A DNA stretch of 64,000 nucleotides, taken from Pedobacter psychrophilus (lineage in GTDB: Bacteria > Bacteroidota > Bacteroidia > Sphingobacteriales > Sphingobacteriaceae). Positions 8,947 to 18,074 of this stretch are shown here, piece by piece; within the stretch, counting starts at the first letter, position 1; every line of letters starts with the position of its first letter. The translations under genes were made by a program, and so were the position numbers. Below the pieces are notes generated by a model. It saw only the letters and a program-made list of their open reading frames with translations, was not told where the DNA came from and made no database searches. The stretch lies in NCBI RefSeq assembly GCF_001652725.1, contig NZ_LWHJ01000027.1:248001-312000 (forward strand). Direction: 5' to 3'.

Positions 8947-10686
8947 CTAAAATCCATATCGTAATCCACCTAGAATATTGATTCCGTAATTAGGATAATA
9001 AGGCATTCTTTCATACTCATTACCTAAAACATTATTAACCCTAAAAAATCCTGATATCTGATTGTTATATTGATATTCAGCACCAATACTAATATCGGCG
9101 AAAGCCTTAATCGTTTTAACCGATGCAACTATTGTAGGAGTTGGGGGAGCAGGAGTTACGATAGGCGCAAAATCAAAAATCTTAGCTTTTGTTTCTCCTT
9201 GGAAAAGTAAATCGCCGGAAATTTTTACCTTATCTACAATTTTAAAAGAAGCAGTAGATGTTAATATAAAACTGGGTCTTAACCATGCAAACTGCTCAGT
9301 TTTTATATCGTATTGTTTAATCTGTACTTTACTATCTAATTTAAAATCATCAGAAAAGCTCACATTTAGCTCTCCATCAAAACCAAGAATATTGGTGTTT
9401 CCTGCAAAATAAGATACATTAAATTTTTGTTTGGTATTAATATCGTTAACGTAGTAACTTAAATCTGAAATAGTTTGGTAATTAACCATTGCTTTATAAC
9501 CAACATTTGGAGCTACCGTACCTCTAATGCCACCCGCAACGTCTAATTTTTTTACACTATTTCTAAGATCAACGTTTTGATTTAGGTAAGGATTTACATC
9601 CGATAAATTCTTAATTAAAGTTTTATCTACATCGCCACCCAAATTCCCGAAAATGGTTAAATAATTTTTTATCAGCATAAAATCTAAACTGGCAGCTGGG
9701 AAGATGTTAATCCTTTGATTTGCACCAAATTCATTTGCGTAATTAACACCTCCTGTAAACCTAAACCTATCTGTTTTAAATTGGATATATGGATTTAACT
9801 TAAATAAGTTATTGTTAAAACTGTAAGATAAATCTTTACTAGTGGTAATATCAACAATGGCATTTGCACCTAAATGAAACTTGTTTAAATCTTTTCCTAA
9901 CCCGCCAGAAACAATCACTGATGTTTCTTTTGCTTCGAAAGCATTATTGAATATGGAGGCGTTAATTTTTGCAGCATAATCAAAGTTAGTTTCTTCATCT
10001 GCATCATTTCTGTTTAATACCACACCTTCAGCTTCAAAATAGTTAAATTTTTGCTTTTCAGGATTTAGATTGGTGAATGTTCCTTGTGGATCTTGACCGT
10101 AAAAATAGGTGCTGGTTCTATCGTAGCTTAGCTTACCTTCTAAAACCAAAGCATCGCCAATACTTCTACCATAACCTCCAAAACTTTGTTTACTGATTTT
10201 TTGCTCATTCAATTTACCGCTCATCCCTAAATGATTAAAATTGAAACCAGCTTGTAAAGCTTCATCTTGTCCGGTTGCTATATTAAGTTGTGCTAGAGTA
10301 GTACCTAAATTACCCAATGCCAATTTTGCAAAGTTGTTTTTAAGTTCTTCTTGTTTAAGTTTGACCAACTTTTGAGCTTCTAATTCCCTAATCCCGCTAT
10401 TCAATTCCAATCTTTTATCCATTAAGCTATAAGTGATTTTGGGATTAAAAGGCCTAATATCATTTAAATTGGGACTTCTTCTAATTTTAACAGCATCGGC
10501 TAAAACAGGTCTGTAAGATCTAACCACTTCAACCTCTTCAGTAACTGAGGTTTTAGAGGTATCTCTTGAAACGGTTGTTTTTGTTGGAACAGTTTTTTCT
10601 GCAGGTTGAGTTTGTGCGTATAATGCATTGCTAGCAAATAAACCCGATAAAATTAAAAAACTTGCTTTGTATATATGCTTAGTCAT
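8947..10686 (-). CDS. Outer-membrane beta-barrel protein, TonB-dependent-receptor-like
   Basis: A 579-residue exported protein with a Sec signal peptide (hydrophobic stretch ending SNALYAQ). The mature N-terminus holds a conserved-looking segment, TEEVEVVRSYRPVLADAVKI, then about 60 charged helical residues. The remaining 430 residues alternate as amphipathic strands and end in GGLRYGF, with the terminal Phe expected of outer-membrane barrels. It is annotated-like to TonB-dependent receptors, but I see no standard plug domain, and it is shorter than most such receptors. The ATG at 10686 is four bases after the upstream stop; the in-frame TTG at 10704 overlaps that gene and is unlikely. A motor-driven envelope role is inferred from the operon. 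Confidence 0.8.
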   Translation of the reverse strand: MTKHIYKASFLILSGLFASNALYAQTQPAEKTVPTKTTVSRDTSKTSVTEEVEVVRSYRPVLADAVKIRRSPNLNDIRPFNPKITYSLMDKRLELNSGIRELEAQKLVKLKQEELKNNFAKLALGNLGTTLAQLNIATGQDEALQAGFNFNHLGMSGKLNEQKISKQSFGGYGRSIGDALVLEGKLSYDRTSTYFYGQDPQGTFTNLNPEKQKFNYFEAEGVVLNRNDADEETNFDYAAKINASIFNNAFEAKETSVIVSGGLGKDLNKFHLGANAIVDITTSKDLSYSFNNNLFKLNPYIQFKTDRFRFTGGVNYANEFGANQRINIFPAASLDFMLIKNYLTIFGNLGGDVDKTLIKNLSDVNPYLNQNVDLRNSVKKLDVAGGIRGTVAPNVGYKAMVNYQTISDLSYYVNDINTKQKFNVSYFAGNTNILGFDGELNVSFSDDFKLDSKVQIKQYDIKTEQFAWLRPSFILTSTASFKIVDKVKISGDLLFQGETKAKIFDFAPIVTPAPPTPTIVASVKTIKAFADISIGAEYQYNNQISGFFRVNNVLGNEYERMPYYPNYGINILGGLRYGF

Positions 10687-10690
10687 GTTC

Positions 10691-13600
10691 TTATTTAGTA
10701 TCAAGGTCCTTTAATTTTTGTTTTGCAGTAGGTAAAATTTCATCATCGCCCTCATAATTATCAATTACAGATTTTAGGGTAGCAATAGCTTGTACTTTAT
10801 CTTTTTGTGCTACATAATTATCTGCCAATAAAATGAAAGTTTTTGCGAACCAATAATCATAATTTGGCATATTGTTTACCAAATCAAAACAAGTTTTTTG
10901 GGAGGTTTTATAATCCTTTTTAAGATATTGGATTTCGGCAACGTTATACAATGCTTCTGCTCCAATAATAGATTTAGTTGCTTTTGCTACTTCTTCTAAT
11001 TGCTTTCTTCCTTTTGTGGTATCTCCTTGTAATAAAAAAGCTTTACCACCATATAAACCAGCTTTAAATTTATCTTCCTCAGAAGATTTTTCATAATTTT
11101 TAACCAAGTCTACATAAAGCAAAGTTTGGTCTGGCACTTTAATTCCTGCATACGCAACCATTAAATTATTGATTGCAAAAGAATAGTTTGCTTTATATTC
11201 TGATGCAATTTCCAATTTTTTCAGATGGACAATTGCTTCGTTATACTGTTTATTGTTGAGGTAAATTTTGGAAATACTTATCAAAGCTTTCTCTGTATAT
11301 TCACTTGTCCAATCGTTTAAGATATATTCATAATCAATAATAGCTGGAGCAAATTTGCCGAGGTTTTTATAACTTTCTGCTCTTATAAATTTTGCTTGTT
11401 TGTCTTTTATGGCTTTAGGAAATTTATCAAAATAAGCATTTACCGATTCTACTGCTCCATCCCAATTTCCTTTAATGTATTGAGTGTTTGCCGCTTGAAA
11501 CATGATATTATCTTGTTCAGATGTTGTGTAATTTCCTATAGAAGTAGTATTGGCGTAATCTATAAAATCAGTTGCATTGCCCATATCCAAATAAATCTTT
11601 TGGATTAGTTTTAAAGCTTGTTGTGCTTCATCTGTAGATTTATATTCTGAAACAACTCTTTTAAAAGTTTCTAATGCCACCTGATCATTTTTTTGATCAT
11701 AATTAACTAATCCAATAGTTACCAATGCTCTTGGGATATAAGAACTGCGAGGATATTTGGCAACAAAATTTGTTAAGTCTGCTTTTGCGATATCACCTTG
11801 TCCCATTAAAAAATAGGTATAAGGTATTTCAAAACCTGCATCATCAGAATAATTAGAATTAGGAAATTTGCTTAAAAGCGATTTTAAAGTGGCAATTTTT
11901 GCATCAGGTTGGTTTTGTAAACCTTGTATAATTCCGCGTTGAAATAACGCATAATCTTCGCTAGTACCACCTTCAGAAATAATTTGATTGTAGTAATTTA
12001 ATGCACTACCATAATTTTTAGCACCAAAATAAGCATCAGCTAATCTTAATGTCGCATCTTTTATTGTTTTAGCGTCTTTCTCGTTTCCGTTTAAAAACCT
12101 TGCAAGATAGGTTGCGGCTTTTGGATAGCTTTCTCCCTCTAAAGCTGCATATCCCAAAGCATAATTCGCAAAATTAAATAGATCTGTTTTTTTTGCGGCA
12201 GGCATTGCTAAAAAAGTCTCGAAATAATTAACTGATTCCCCATATTTTCTTACCTCATACATGGCTTCCGCACACCAATAAGTAGATAAAGCCAAAATAT
12301 CTTTATCAATAGGATAATTGTTAGACTTTAAAAATAGACCAATCGAATTTTCAAAAGCTCTTTCATTATAAAACTCTAATGCCCTAAAATAGGTCACTTT
12401 TTGATAAGCCTCTTTGGCGTCTGCCGATTTATTTTCTATACCCTCTAACACATCAATAGCATCACGATAGTTTTTTGTGCTGGATAAAGATTTAGCCAAT
12501 AGTGTTTTAGCTTCAGTTAATTTTTTAGTACGAGGATAATCTTTTAAATATTTCTGTATCGCATCTAATGCAATTGAATTGAATTGTAATTCGTATGAAA
12601 GTTTAGCGAAATTGAATAAAGCATCTTCCTTAATTTCTCTATCAAAATCTAATGATGAACTTACTTGTAAAACATTTCTGGCCGCTCTTTTATCTTGTTT
12701 AGTTAAATAAGCATCTCCTAAAGTATATAATCCGTATTGGCTGTAATCAGATTTATCGTTGATTAATTTCCCTAACTGCGCAATAGATTCGTTATATTTT
12801 TTAAGTTTATAATAGGTGTAACCAATTTGATAGCTATCCTGGTTGTTTTGAGTTTTACCATTATCACGTTTCATAAAACGCTCATAATAGGCTGACGCAT
12901 TTGTATAATCTTGCTTAGCAAAATAAGAAGCGGCAATGATACGCAGCATCTCAGTTTCATTTAGCTGTTTAGTGTTTTCAATAATTGGTACTGCGTATGC
13001 AATTACATCATCATATCTTTTATCTAAAAAATAAATGGCAGAGATATAATAAGGATAACTTTCTTTATAATTTTCAGAGTTTTTTAGTTTTTCAAAGTTT
13101 TTTAAAGCAATAGGGTATTCTTTATCAACATAAGCAATGTAGGCGTAATAATAAGTGGCTTGTTCGCTATATTTAGAACCATCGTCTTTTACAATACCGA
13201 ATAATGGTTTTGCACTAGCATAATCTTTGGTCTCAAAAAATGAATAAGCAGTTTTGAATTTATATTCTGTATCATCCTTACCAGTTAAATCTATCGAGCT
13301 AACTTTTGTAAACCAATTTAAGGCTTCCTGATAATTGCCTTGGTTAAAATAATATTTACCAAATTGAAAATAAGCTTGTTTAGATTTTGGACTTTCTGGA
13401 TGGTTTTTTACAAATCTTTTAAAAAGTTGTTCTGCATCATCATTCCCTAATTCTAAAGCACAAACGGCTCTATAAAACTCGCTATTAACCTTTAAATTTG
13501 AAGTGAAAGTATTATTGAAAGATTGTGGCGTTTGTATGTTCTTATCATTTTCTACCTCATAAAATAAGGAAGAGGCAGCTGCATATTTTTCTTGTTCATA

Positions 13601-13714
13601 TAATTCTGTTGCTTGTTTATATTTTGAATTAATATCAAAATAAGCAGGCAATTGGGCAAAAAGTATATCAGATGAAATAAAAAATAAGGCAGTGACAGTG
13701 ATTATTTTTCGCAT
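10691..13714 (-). CDS. Large periplasmic tetratricopeptide-repeat protein
   Basis: 1007 residues with a Sec signal peptide (MRKIITVTALFFISSDILFAQ). Nearly all of the mature protein consists of 34-residue helix-turn-helix TPR units, recognisable by recurrent A/Y-x2-G-x3-Y-x6-A-x4-F patterns such as YFQFGKYYFNQGNYQEALNW and YQIGYTYYKLKKYNESIA. There is no membrane helix and no lipobox, so it is probably periplasmic, with a scaffolding role. It is the first gene of the six-gene operon and is followed after four bases by the outer-membrane barrel gene, suggesting that the two products form a complex. No enzymatic motif is seen. Confidence 0.85.
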   Translation of the reverse strand: MRKIITVTALFFISSDILFAQLPAYFDINSKYKQATELYEQEKYAAASSLFYEVENDKNIQTPQSFNNTFTSNLKVNSEFYRAVCALELGNDDAEQLFKRFVKNHPESPKSKQAYFQFGKYYFNQGNYQEALNWFTKVSSIDLTGKDDTEYKFKTAYSFFETKDYASAKPLFGIVKDDGSKYSEQATYYYAYIAYVDKEYPIALKNFEKLKNSENYKESYPYYISAIYFLDKRYDDVIAYAVPIIENTKQLNETEMLRIIAASYFAKQDYTNASAYYERFMKRDNGKTQNNQDSYQIGYTYYKLKKYNESIAQLGKLINDKSDYSQYGLYTLGDAYLTKQDKRAARNVLQVSSSLDFDREIKEDALFNFAKLSYELQFNSIALDAIQKYLKDYPRTKKLTEAKTLLAKSLSSTKNYRDAIDVLEGIENKSADAKEAYQKVTYFRALEFYNERAFENSIGLFLKSNNYPIDKDILALSTYWCAEAMYEVRKYGESVNYFETFLAMPAAKKTDLFNFANYALGYAALEGESYPKAATYLARFLNGNEKDAKTIKDATLRLADAYFGAKNYGSALNYYNQIISEGGTSEDYALFQRGIIQGLQNQPDAKIATLKSLLSKFPNSNYSDDAGFEIPYTYFLMGQGDIAKADLTNFVAKYPRSSYIPRALVTIGLVNYDQKNDQVALETFKRVVSEYKSTDEAQQALKLIQKIYLDMGNATDFIDYANTTSIGNYTTSEQDNIMFQAANTQYIKGNWDGAVESVNAYFDKFPKAIKDKQAKFIRAESYKNLGKFAPAIIDYEYILNDWTSEYTEKALISISKIYLNNKQYNEAIVHLKKLEIASEYKANYSFAINNLMVAYAGIKVPDQTLLYVDLVKNYEKSSEEDKFKAGLYGGKAFLLQGDTTKGRKQLEEVAKATKSIIGAEALYNVAEIQYLKKDYKTSQKTCFDLVNNMPNYDYWFAKTFILLADNYVAQKDKVQAIATLKSVIDNYEGDDEILPTAKQKLKDLDTK

Positions 13715-13757
13715 AATTATATCAAGTGGAAATTCTAAATTACATCAACTTTTAATA

Positions 13758-13792
13758 CTTATTAACACAATTAACTAACAAGTGTTAATAAG
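13758..13792. other. Perfect 11-bp inverted repeat between pyrB and the TPR gene
   Basis: CTTATTAACAC at 13758-13768 and its exact reverse complement at 13782-13792 enclose a 13-base AT-rich loop. It lies 58 bases past the pyrB stop and 44 bases before the TPR gene start, both on the minus strand. No strong T run follows, so it could be a weak pyrB terminator or an operator for the envelope operon. Confidence 0.45.
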
Positions 13793-13849
13793 CAAGGTTA
13801 ACGCAATTTATTAATGACTAGTGTTTATATAAGTAAATTTTTGAAGGAG

Positions 13850-14788
13850 TCAAGATTTTTGACTTGCTAAAAGATAGAGAACTGCCATTCTAATAGCAAC
13901 TCCATTTTCTACTTGGTTTAAGATGATAGATTGTTTACTATCTGCCACGTCGCTGGTAATCTCTACACCTCGGTTTATGGGTCCAGGATGCATTACAACT
14001 ATTTCTTTATCAAGGCTATTTAAGATTTTTTTATTTAAACCATACATCATAGAATATTCCCTAAGCGATGGAAAGTACTTTATATCCTGACGCTCTAATT
14101 GTATCCTTAACATATTGGCAACATCGCACCAATTTAAGGCTTTCATTAAATTGTGCTCTACTTTTACACCCAAAGTATGTATGTATTTCGGGATTAACGT
14201 TGTTGGGCCGCAAACCATTACCTCTGCACCTAATTTTTGCAGGCAAAGGATATTAGATAACGCAACCCTAGAGTGTAAAACATCGCCAACGATAACTACT
14301 TTTTTGCCTGCAACTTCCCCCAATTTTTCTTTAATTGAGTAAGCATCCAATAAAGCTTGTGTTGGATGTTCATGTGCTCCATCGCCAGCATTTATGATTT
14401 GAGCATCTATATGTTTACTTAAAAATACACCTGCTCCAGGGTAAGGATGTCTCATTACCACCATATCTACTTTCATAGATAAAATGTTATTTACGGTATC
14501 AATCAGCGTTTCTCCTTTGCTAACGGAAGAACTTGATGCTGCAAAATTAACCACATCTGCAGAAAGTCTTTTTTGCGCCAATTCAAAAGAAAGTTTGGTA
14601 CGGGTAGAGTTTTCAAAAAATATATTAGCAATGGTAATATCTCTTAAAGAAGGTACTTTTTTAATTGGTCGGTTAATAACATCCTTAAAGGTATTGGCGG
14701 TTTCTAAAATAAGCTCAATATCTTTTTTAGTGAGGTCTTTGATACCTAAAAGATGTTTGCTACTTAATTTTTGCGCTGTTTCTGACAT
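13850..14788 (-). CDS. pyrB: Aspartate carbamoyltransferase catalytic chain
   Basis: Catalyses carbamoyl phosphate plus aspartate to carbamoyl-aspartate, the committed step of pyrimidine synthesis. The 312 residues are the normal length of the catalytic chain. Active-site motifs include the carbamoyl-phosphate loop FENSTRTKLSFE (about 53-64), the SSSVSKGET loop, MVVMRHPYPGAG and DGAHEHPTQALLD. The C-terminus contains VMHPGPINRGVEI. It begins six bases after pyrR on the same strand, so the pair is probably co-transcribed. No pyrI regulatory chain is adjacent. A dihydroorotase-like gene at 28.8 kb may be functionally connected (see findings). Confidence 0.97.
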   Translation of the reverse strand: MSETAQKLSSKHLLGIKDLTKKDIELILETANTFKDVINRPIKKVPSLRDITIANIFFENSTRTKLSFELAQKRLSADVVNFAASSSSVSKGETLIDTVNNILSMKVDMVVMRHPYPGAGVFLSKHIDAQIINAGDGAHEHPTQALLDAYSIKEKLGEVAGKKVVIVGDVLHSRVALSNILCLQKLGAEVMVCGPTTLIPKYIHTLGVKVEHNLMKALNWCDVANMLRIQLERQDIKYFPSLREYSMMYGLNKKILNSLDKEIVVMHPGPINRGVEITSDVADSKQSIILNQVENGVAIRMAVLYLLASQKS

Positions 14789-14794
14789 TGTTTA

Positions 14795-15337
14795 TTAATT
14801 CTCTGAAACTAAAACTACTTTATCTTCTTGATCAGCTTCTTTCCAGCTAACTACTACTTTTTGTGATGAAATGGAATCGACCTTGATCCCGATATAATCT
14901 GGTTCTATTGGCAATTGTCGGCTATAACGCCTATCTACTAAAACTAAGAGCTCCACTTTTTCTGGACGGCCGAAGGCTAGCATGGCGTCCATGGCTGCTC
15001 TAATTGTTCTGCCTGTCCATAAAACATCATCAATTAAAATCACTTTTTTACCTTCTATAATAAAATCAATCTGGGTGCTATTTGGTACTAGAGGACTGTT
15101 TCCTCGTCTAAAATCATCCCGATAAAAAGTAGTATCTAAAATTCCGTTTTGGATTTTTGCATTGGGCAAAATGTTTTTCAAACCTTCAGAAATTCTTTGA
15201 GAAAGATAAATTCCTCTTGGTTGTATTCCCAAAATCACAGAATTGGAGAAATCGTTATGATTTTCTATTAATTGATGACAAAGCCTTTCTAAAGTGATCT
15301 GGAATTTTTTACCGCTAAGAAGAGTTAAATTTTGCAT
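14795..15337 (-). CDS. pyrR: PyrR pyrimidine operon regulator / uracil phosphoribosyltransferase
   Basis: Type I phosphoribosyltransferase-fold protein of 180 residues from the ATG at 15337 (MQNLTLLSGKKF). The PRPP-binding signature is KKVILIDDVLWTGRTIRAAMDA; the hood region has ILGIQPRGIYLSQRI. PyrR proteins bind pyr mRNA and/or convert uracil to UMP. The arrangement pyrR-pyrB supports a role in pyrimidine control, but I could not recognise a PyrR-binding antiterminator in the leader. An in-frame TTG at 15358 lies inside the probable promoter -7 box and is unlikely as the start. Confidence 0.93.
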   Translation of the reverse strand: MQNLTLLSGKKFQITLERLCHQLIENHNDFSNSVILGIQPRGIYLSQRISEGLKNILPNAKIQNGILDTTFYRDDFRRGNSPLVPNSTQIDFIIEGKKVILIDDVLWTGRTIRAAMDAMLAFGRPEKVELLVLVDRRYSRQLPIEPDYIGIKVDSISSQKVVVSWKEADQEDKVVLVSEN

Positions 15338-15355
15338 CAGCTGGGTTGGTTTGGG

Positions 15356-15363
15356 CAAAAATA
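15356..15363 (-). promoter_or_regulatory. Probable -7 box of the pyrRB promoter
   Basis: The minus strand reads TATTTTTG, matching TAnnTTTG, 18 bases upstream of the pyrR ATG at 15337. The leader implied is very short, leaving no room for an attenuator before the coding region. A -33 TTG is not evident. Confidence 0.45.
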
Positions 15364-15510
15364 GAAAAAATATAAATAAAGTAGGATAAAATTTAAGATA
15401 GTCAATTTGATTACCCTTTTAAAGTTATATGAAATACAAAATAAATTAAATGCTTAATTGATACTGTTGGAACGTTTATTGTTTTTAGGTTACCGAAAAA
15501 CATTTTACCC

Positions 15511-15996
15511 ATGAAAAATTATGATTCGCTTTTATATAATGAAAGCTATCAAGGAAGTATTAAGGAATGCTATATCATTGCCATACTAGCTACTTTAGCC
15601 ATGACTATATTTAGTATTTTAATGACTAATGTTTACAAAAAGGAGTTTAGAGAGCCAAACCTTATTGGAAAAATAGTTGAACATCATATAAAAGATTCTC
15701 CTAAATGGTTAAGTATAACTTCTGGTTATATTATACATTTTGTGGTTGGATTTATTTTTACCTCCATACAATTATATTTATATCTATTAATTGCCCCTGT
15801 ATGGTATAATGCTATTCTTTTAGGAATTATTAATGGAATTGTTGGTTGTATCATTTGGTATTTCACCATCATGATATATAGTGATGTTCTTTTTGTTAAA
15901 GTAGGTAGCTTTTTATATCAATTGATGTTTGCTCACATTATTTTTTCTATAGTTATTATGTTGATGTATATTTTACCAAGACTAAATCAACTATAA
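15511..15996 (+). CDS. Hypothetical membrane protein, about four helices
   Basis: 161 residues with hydrophobic segments at about 21-40, 70-92, 95-120 and 130-155, predicted as an inner-membrane protein. Between the first two is a polar loop with KKEFREPNLIGKIVEHHIKDSPKW. I do not recognise a family. It is a lone plus-strand gene between the divergent pyrRB operon and a convergent minus-strand gene, and shares a bidirectional terminator with the latter. Confidence 0.6.
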   Translation: MKNYDSLLYNESYQGSIKECYIIAILATLAMTIFSILMTNVYKKEFREPNLIGKIVEHHIKDSPKWLSITSGYIIHFVVGFIFTSIQLYLYLLIAPVWYNAILLGIINGIVGCIIWYFTIMIYSDVLFVKVGSFLYQLMFAHIIFSIVIMLMYILPRLNQL

Positions 15997-16029
15997 AAAA
16001 AATGAGGCTCATTTTGAGCCTCATTTTTT
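15996..16029. terminator. Bidirectional rho-independent terminator
   Basis: A perfect inverted repeat (AATGAGGCTC, loop ATTTT, GAGCCTCATT) is flanked by an A run on the left and a T run on the right, so it can terminate transcription in both directions. It occupies the whole gap between the convergent genes ending at 15996 and 16028. Confidence 0.93.
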
Positions 16030-16663
16030 AAATGCTTTGTCCTTTAGCCAGCTTTTCTTTTCTATGATCTTGCCATAAATAATGCAATAAAGTATTTAAA
16101 ACCACGGCATTCCAGTCATTATGTAAACTTAAAGTTTCTTTCTTTCGCTTATCGCTGATACTATCAATATGTAAAACACCTTCTTTTAAATAGTATTTGA
16201 TATCATTCCAAAGCACTAATTCTATTTTAGATTTTTTCCAAAATAAAAACCCAGAAGTATAACTCATTATAAAGCCTTGTTGCGTAACCTGAGTATTACC
16301 TATTCCAAAGCCTTTATTTTCATTTAAAGCGGTGATATACTCTGTTACCAAATGTTTTTTTACATACTGCCATAATCCCGACATGATGTAATAATAAGTA
16401 TGATCTTCCTCTAAAAGGTCTTCAACTTTATCAGAGCTAAACTTAATGCTAATGCTTTCGCCATTATGGCTTTGTACATCAATATTGTAATGTTTGCGTT
16501 CTGGCTTTTTTGATCCACCAATTAATGACACACCGTATTTAACGGCTTTTACATCATTACAAGCGATTTTATTGCCGTTTACTTCAATAAAATCCTTATT
16601 GATTTTTATTTTTTGTTTTGTTGATGGGACCGTATAATCTACGTCAAAATTGTGTTCTTGCAT
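16028..16663 (-). CDS. Hypothetical cytoplasmic protein
   Basis: 211 residues, no signal peptide or membrane helix. The first half is rich in beta strands with repeating charged and hydrophobic residues (KIKINKDFIEVNGNKIACNDVKAVKYGVSLIGGSKKPERKHYNIDV), which could suggest a PH-like fold; the second half contains SKIELVLWNDIKYYLKEGVLHI and a helical end. I do not recognise a family. It starts 28 bases after the ruvB stop on the same strand and may be read through from ruvB. Confidence 0.6.
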   Translation of the reverse strand: MQEHNFDVDYTVPSTKQKIKINKDFIEVNGNKIACNDVKAVKYGVSLIGGSKKPERKHYNIDVQSHNGESISIKFSSDKVEDLLEEDHTYYYIMSGLWQYVKKHLVTEYITALNENKGFGIGNTQVTQQGFIMSYTSGFLFWKKSKIELVLWNDIKYYLKEGVLHIDSISDKRKKETLSLHNDWNAVVLNTLLHYLWQDHRKEKLAKGQSI

Positions 16664-16690
16664 GGCATCGAATATAATAATTTATATTAT

Positions 16691-17713
16691 TTAAAATAGC
16701 GTTCCTGTACCGCCTAATTTCAATTTACCTAAATGTTTGTATGCTGCTTCCGTTGCCTCTCTTCCTCTTGATGTTCTCATCAGGTATCCTTCTTGGATTA
16801 AGAACGGCTCATAAACTTCTTCAATTGTTCCTTCTTCTTCTCCAACGGCCGTTGCAATTGTTTTTAAACCAACAGGGCCACCTTTAAATTTATCAATAAT
16901 TGCAGATAAAATTCTATTATCCATTTCGTCTAAACCGTGTTCGTCAACATTTAATGCATTTAACGCATATTTTGCTATTTCAGTTTCAATATTTCCATTT
17001 CCTTTTATTTGAGCAAAATCTCTTGTTCGCCTTAAAAGTGCATTTGCAATACGAGGAGTACCTCTGCTTCTTCTTGCAATTTCATAAGCTGCTTCATCAG
17101 TAATTGGAGTTTTTAAAATACTTGATGATCGTAAAACTATAGTTGTCAGTAATTTAGCATCGTAATATTGAAGTCGAGAATTAATTCCAAACCTTGCCCT
17201 TAAAGGTGATGTTAATAAACCGGATCGAGTAGTAGCTCCCACTAAAGTGAAAGGATTTAAAGATATTTGCACCGATCTCGCATTTGGACCAGTTTCTAGC
17301 ATAATATCGATTTTAAAATCCTCCATGGCAGAATATAGATATTCTTCTACTAAAGGACTTAAACGATGGATTTCATCGATAAAAAGGATATCTCCAGTAT
17401 CTAAATTGGTTAATAAGCCCGCTAAATCTCCAGGTTTATCTAAAACAGGACCGCTGGTAATTTTAATACCAACGCCCATTTCATTCGCAATTATGTGTGA
17501 AAGTGTAGTTTTTCCTAAGCCTGGAGGGCCATGTAATAGCACATGGTCTAAAGCTTCGCCCCGTAACCTTGCAGCCTGAACAAATATCCTTAGGTTCTCT
17601 AAAATCTTCTCCTGACCAGTAAAATCTTCAAACTCTTGCGGCCTAAGCACTTTTTCGATTTCTTTATCGGTTGATGTTAAATTTTCTGTATTAGGATCTA
17701 AATTTTCATTCAT
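16691..17713 (-). CDS. ruvB: Holliday junction ATP-dependent DNA helicase RuvB
   Basis: AAA+ motor that drives branch migration of Holliday junctions with RuvA. 340 residues, the family's usual length. Walker A is GPPGLGKTT (62-70), Walker B is [12 protein letters not shown], and sensor 1 is [22 protein letters not shown]. The C-terminal winged-helix domain has [25 protein letters not shown] and [13 protein letters not shown]. ruvA and ruvC are not in the window. Confidence 0.97.
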   Translation of the reverse strand: MNENLDPNTENLTSTDKEIEKVLRPQEFEDFTGQEKILENLRIFVQAARLRGEALDHVLLHGPPGLGKTTLSHIIANEMGVGIKITSGPVLDKPGDLAGLLTNLDTGDILFIDEIHRLSPLVEEYLYSAMEDFKIDIMLETGPNARSVQISLNPFTLVGATTRSGLLTSPLRARFGINSRLQYYDAKLLTTIVLRSSSILKTPITDEAAYEIARRSRGTPRIANALLRRTRDFAQIKGNGNIETEIAKYALNALNVDEHGLDEMDNRILSAIIDKFKGGPVGLKTIATAVGEEEGTIEEVYEPFLIQEGYLMRTSRGREATEAAYKHLGKLKLGGTGTLF

Positions 17714-18074
17714 GGGTTTAAGGTAATTAAAAGACTTTTTTATTTAAGATAATATGAATGAAAAATTAAATTATTATTTTGATTGGTATATAACTAAATG
17801 CTTTAAAATTATTTTTATTTTAAATGATGTTAGTTAATTGGGCGTTTTAATCCCGAAAAAAAATCGGGATTAACCGAGCTTTCCACTATATCTTTTTTTC
17901 TGAAAAAGAAAAAAAGGATGCCGCTTCAATCACTAACGCAAAAAAATTAAAGTCCATCATGTCGATGATAGGAGACATCTCACACATTAGTCTCCTAAAC
18001 AATGAGCAGACCTTGCTAGTGAGATTTCTCGTTCCTCGAAATGACGGAGAAAAACCCCCTGGCTTTATTATTAA
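17714..18074. repeat. Intergenic repeat complex with hairpins
   Basis: No gene is seen in these 361 bases. TTAATCCCGA (17847-17856) and TCGGGATTAA (17864-17873) form a perfect 10-bp stem around an A7 loop. An AT-only inverted repeat lies at about 17891-17917, leading to AAGGATGCCGCTTCAATCAC. AGGAGAC/GTCTCCT form a stem at 17970-17996, and GAGATTTCTCGTTCC followed by CTCGAAATGACGG lies at about 18021-18045. The composition is unlike coding DNA and looks like a mosaic of dispersed repeats of the kind common in Bacteroidota genomes. It separates nuoB from ruvB. Confidence 0.6.

Noticed and set aside
14061-14342. Short ORFs on both strands inside pyrB
   Set aside because: They lie within a complete, clearly recognised pyrB gene in other frames.
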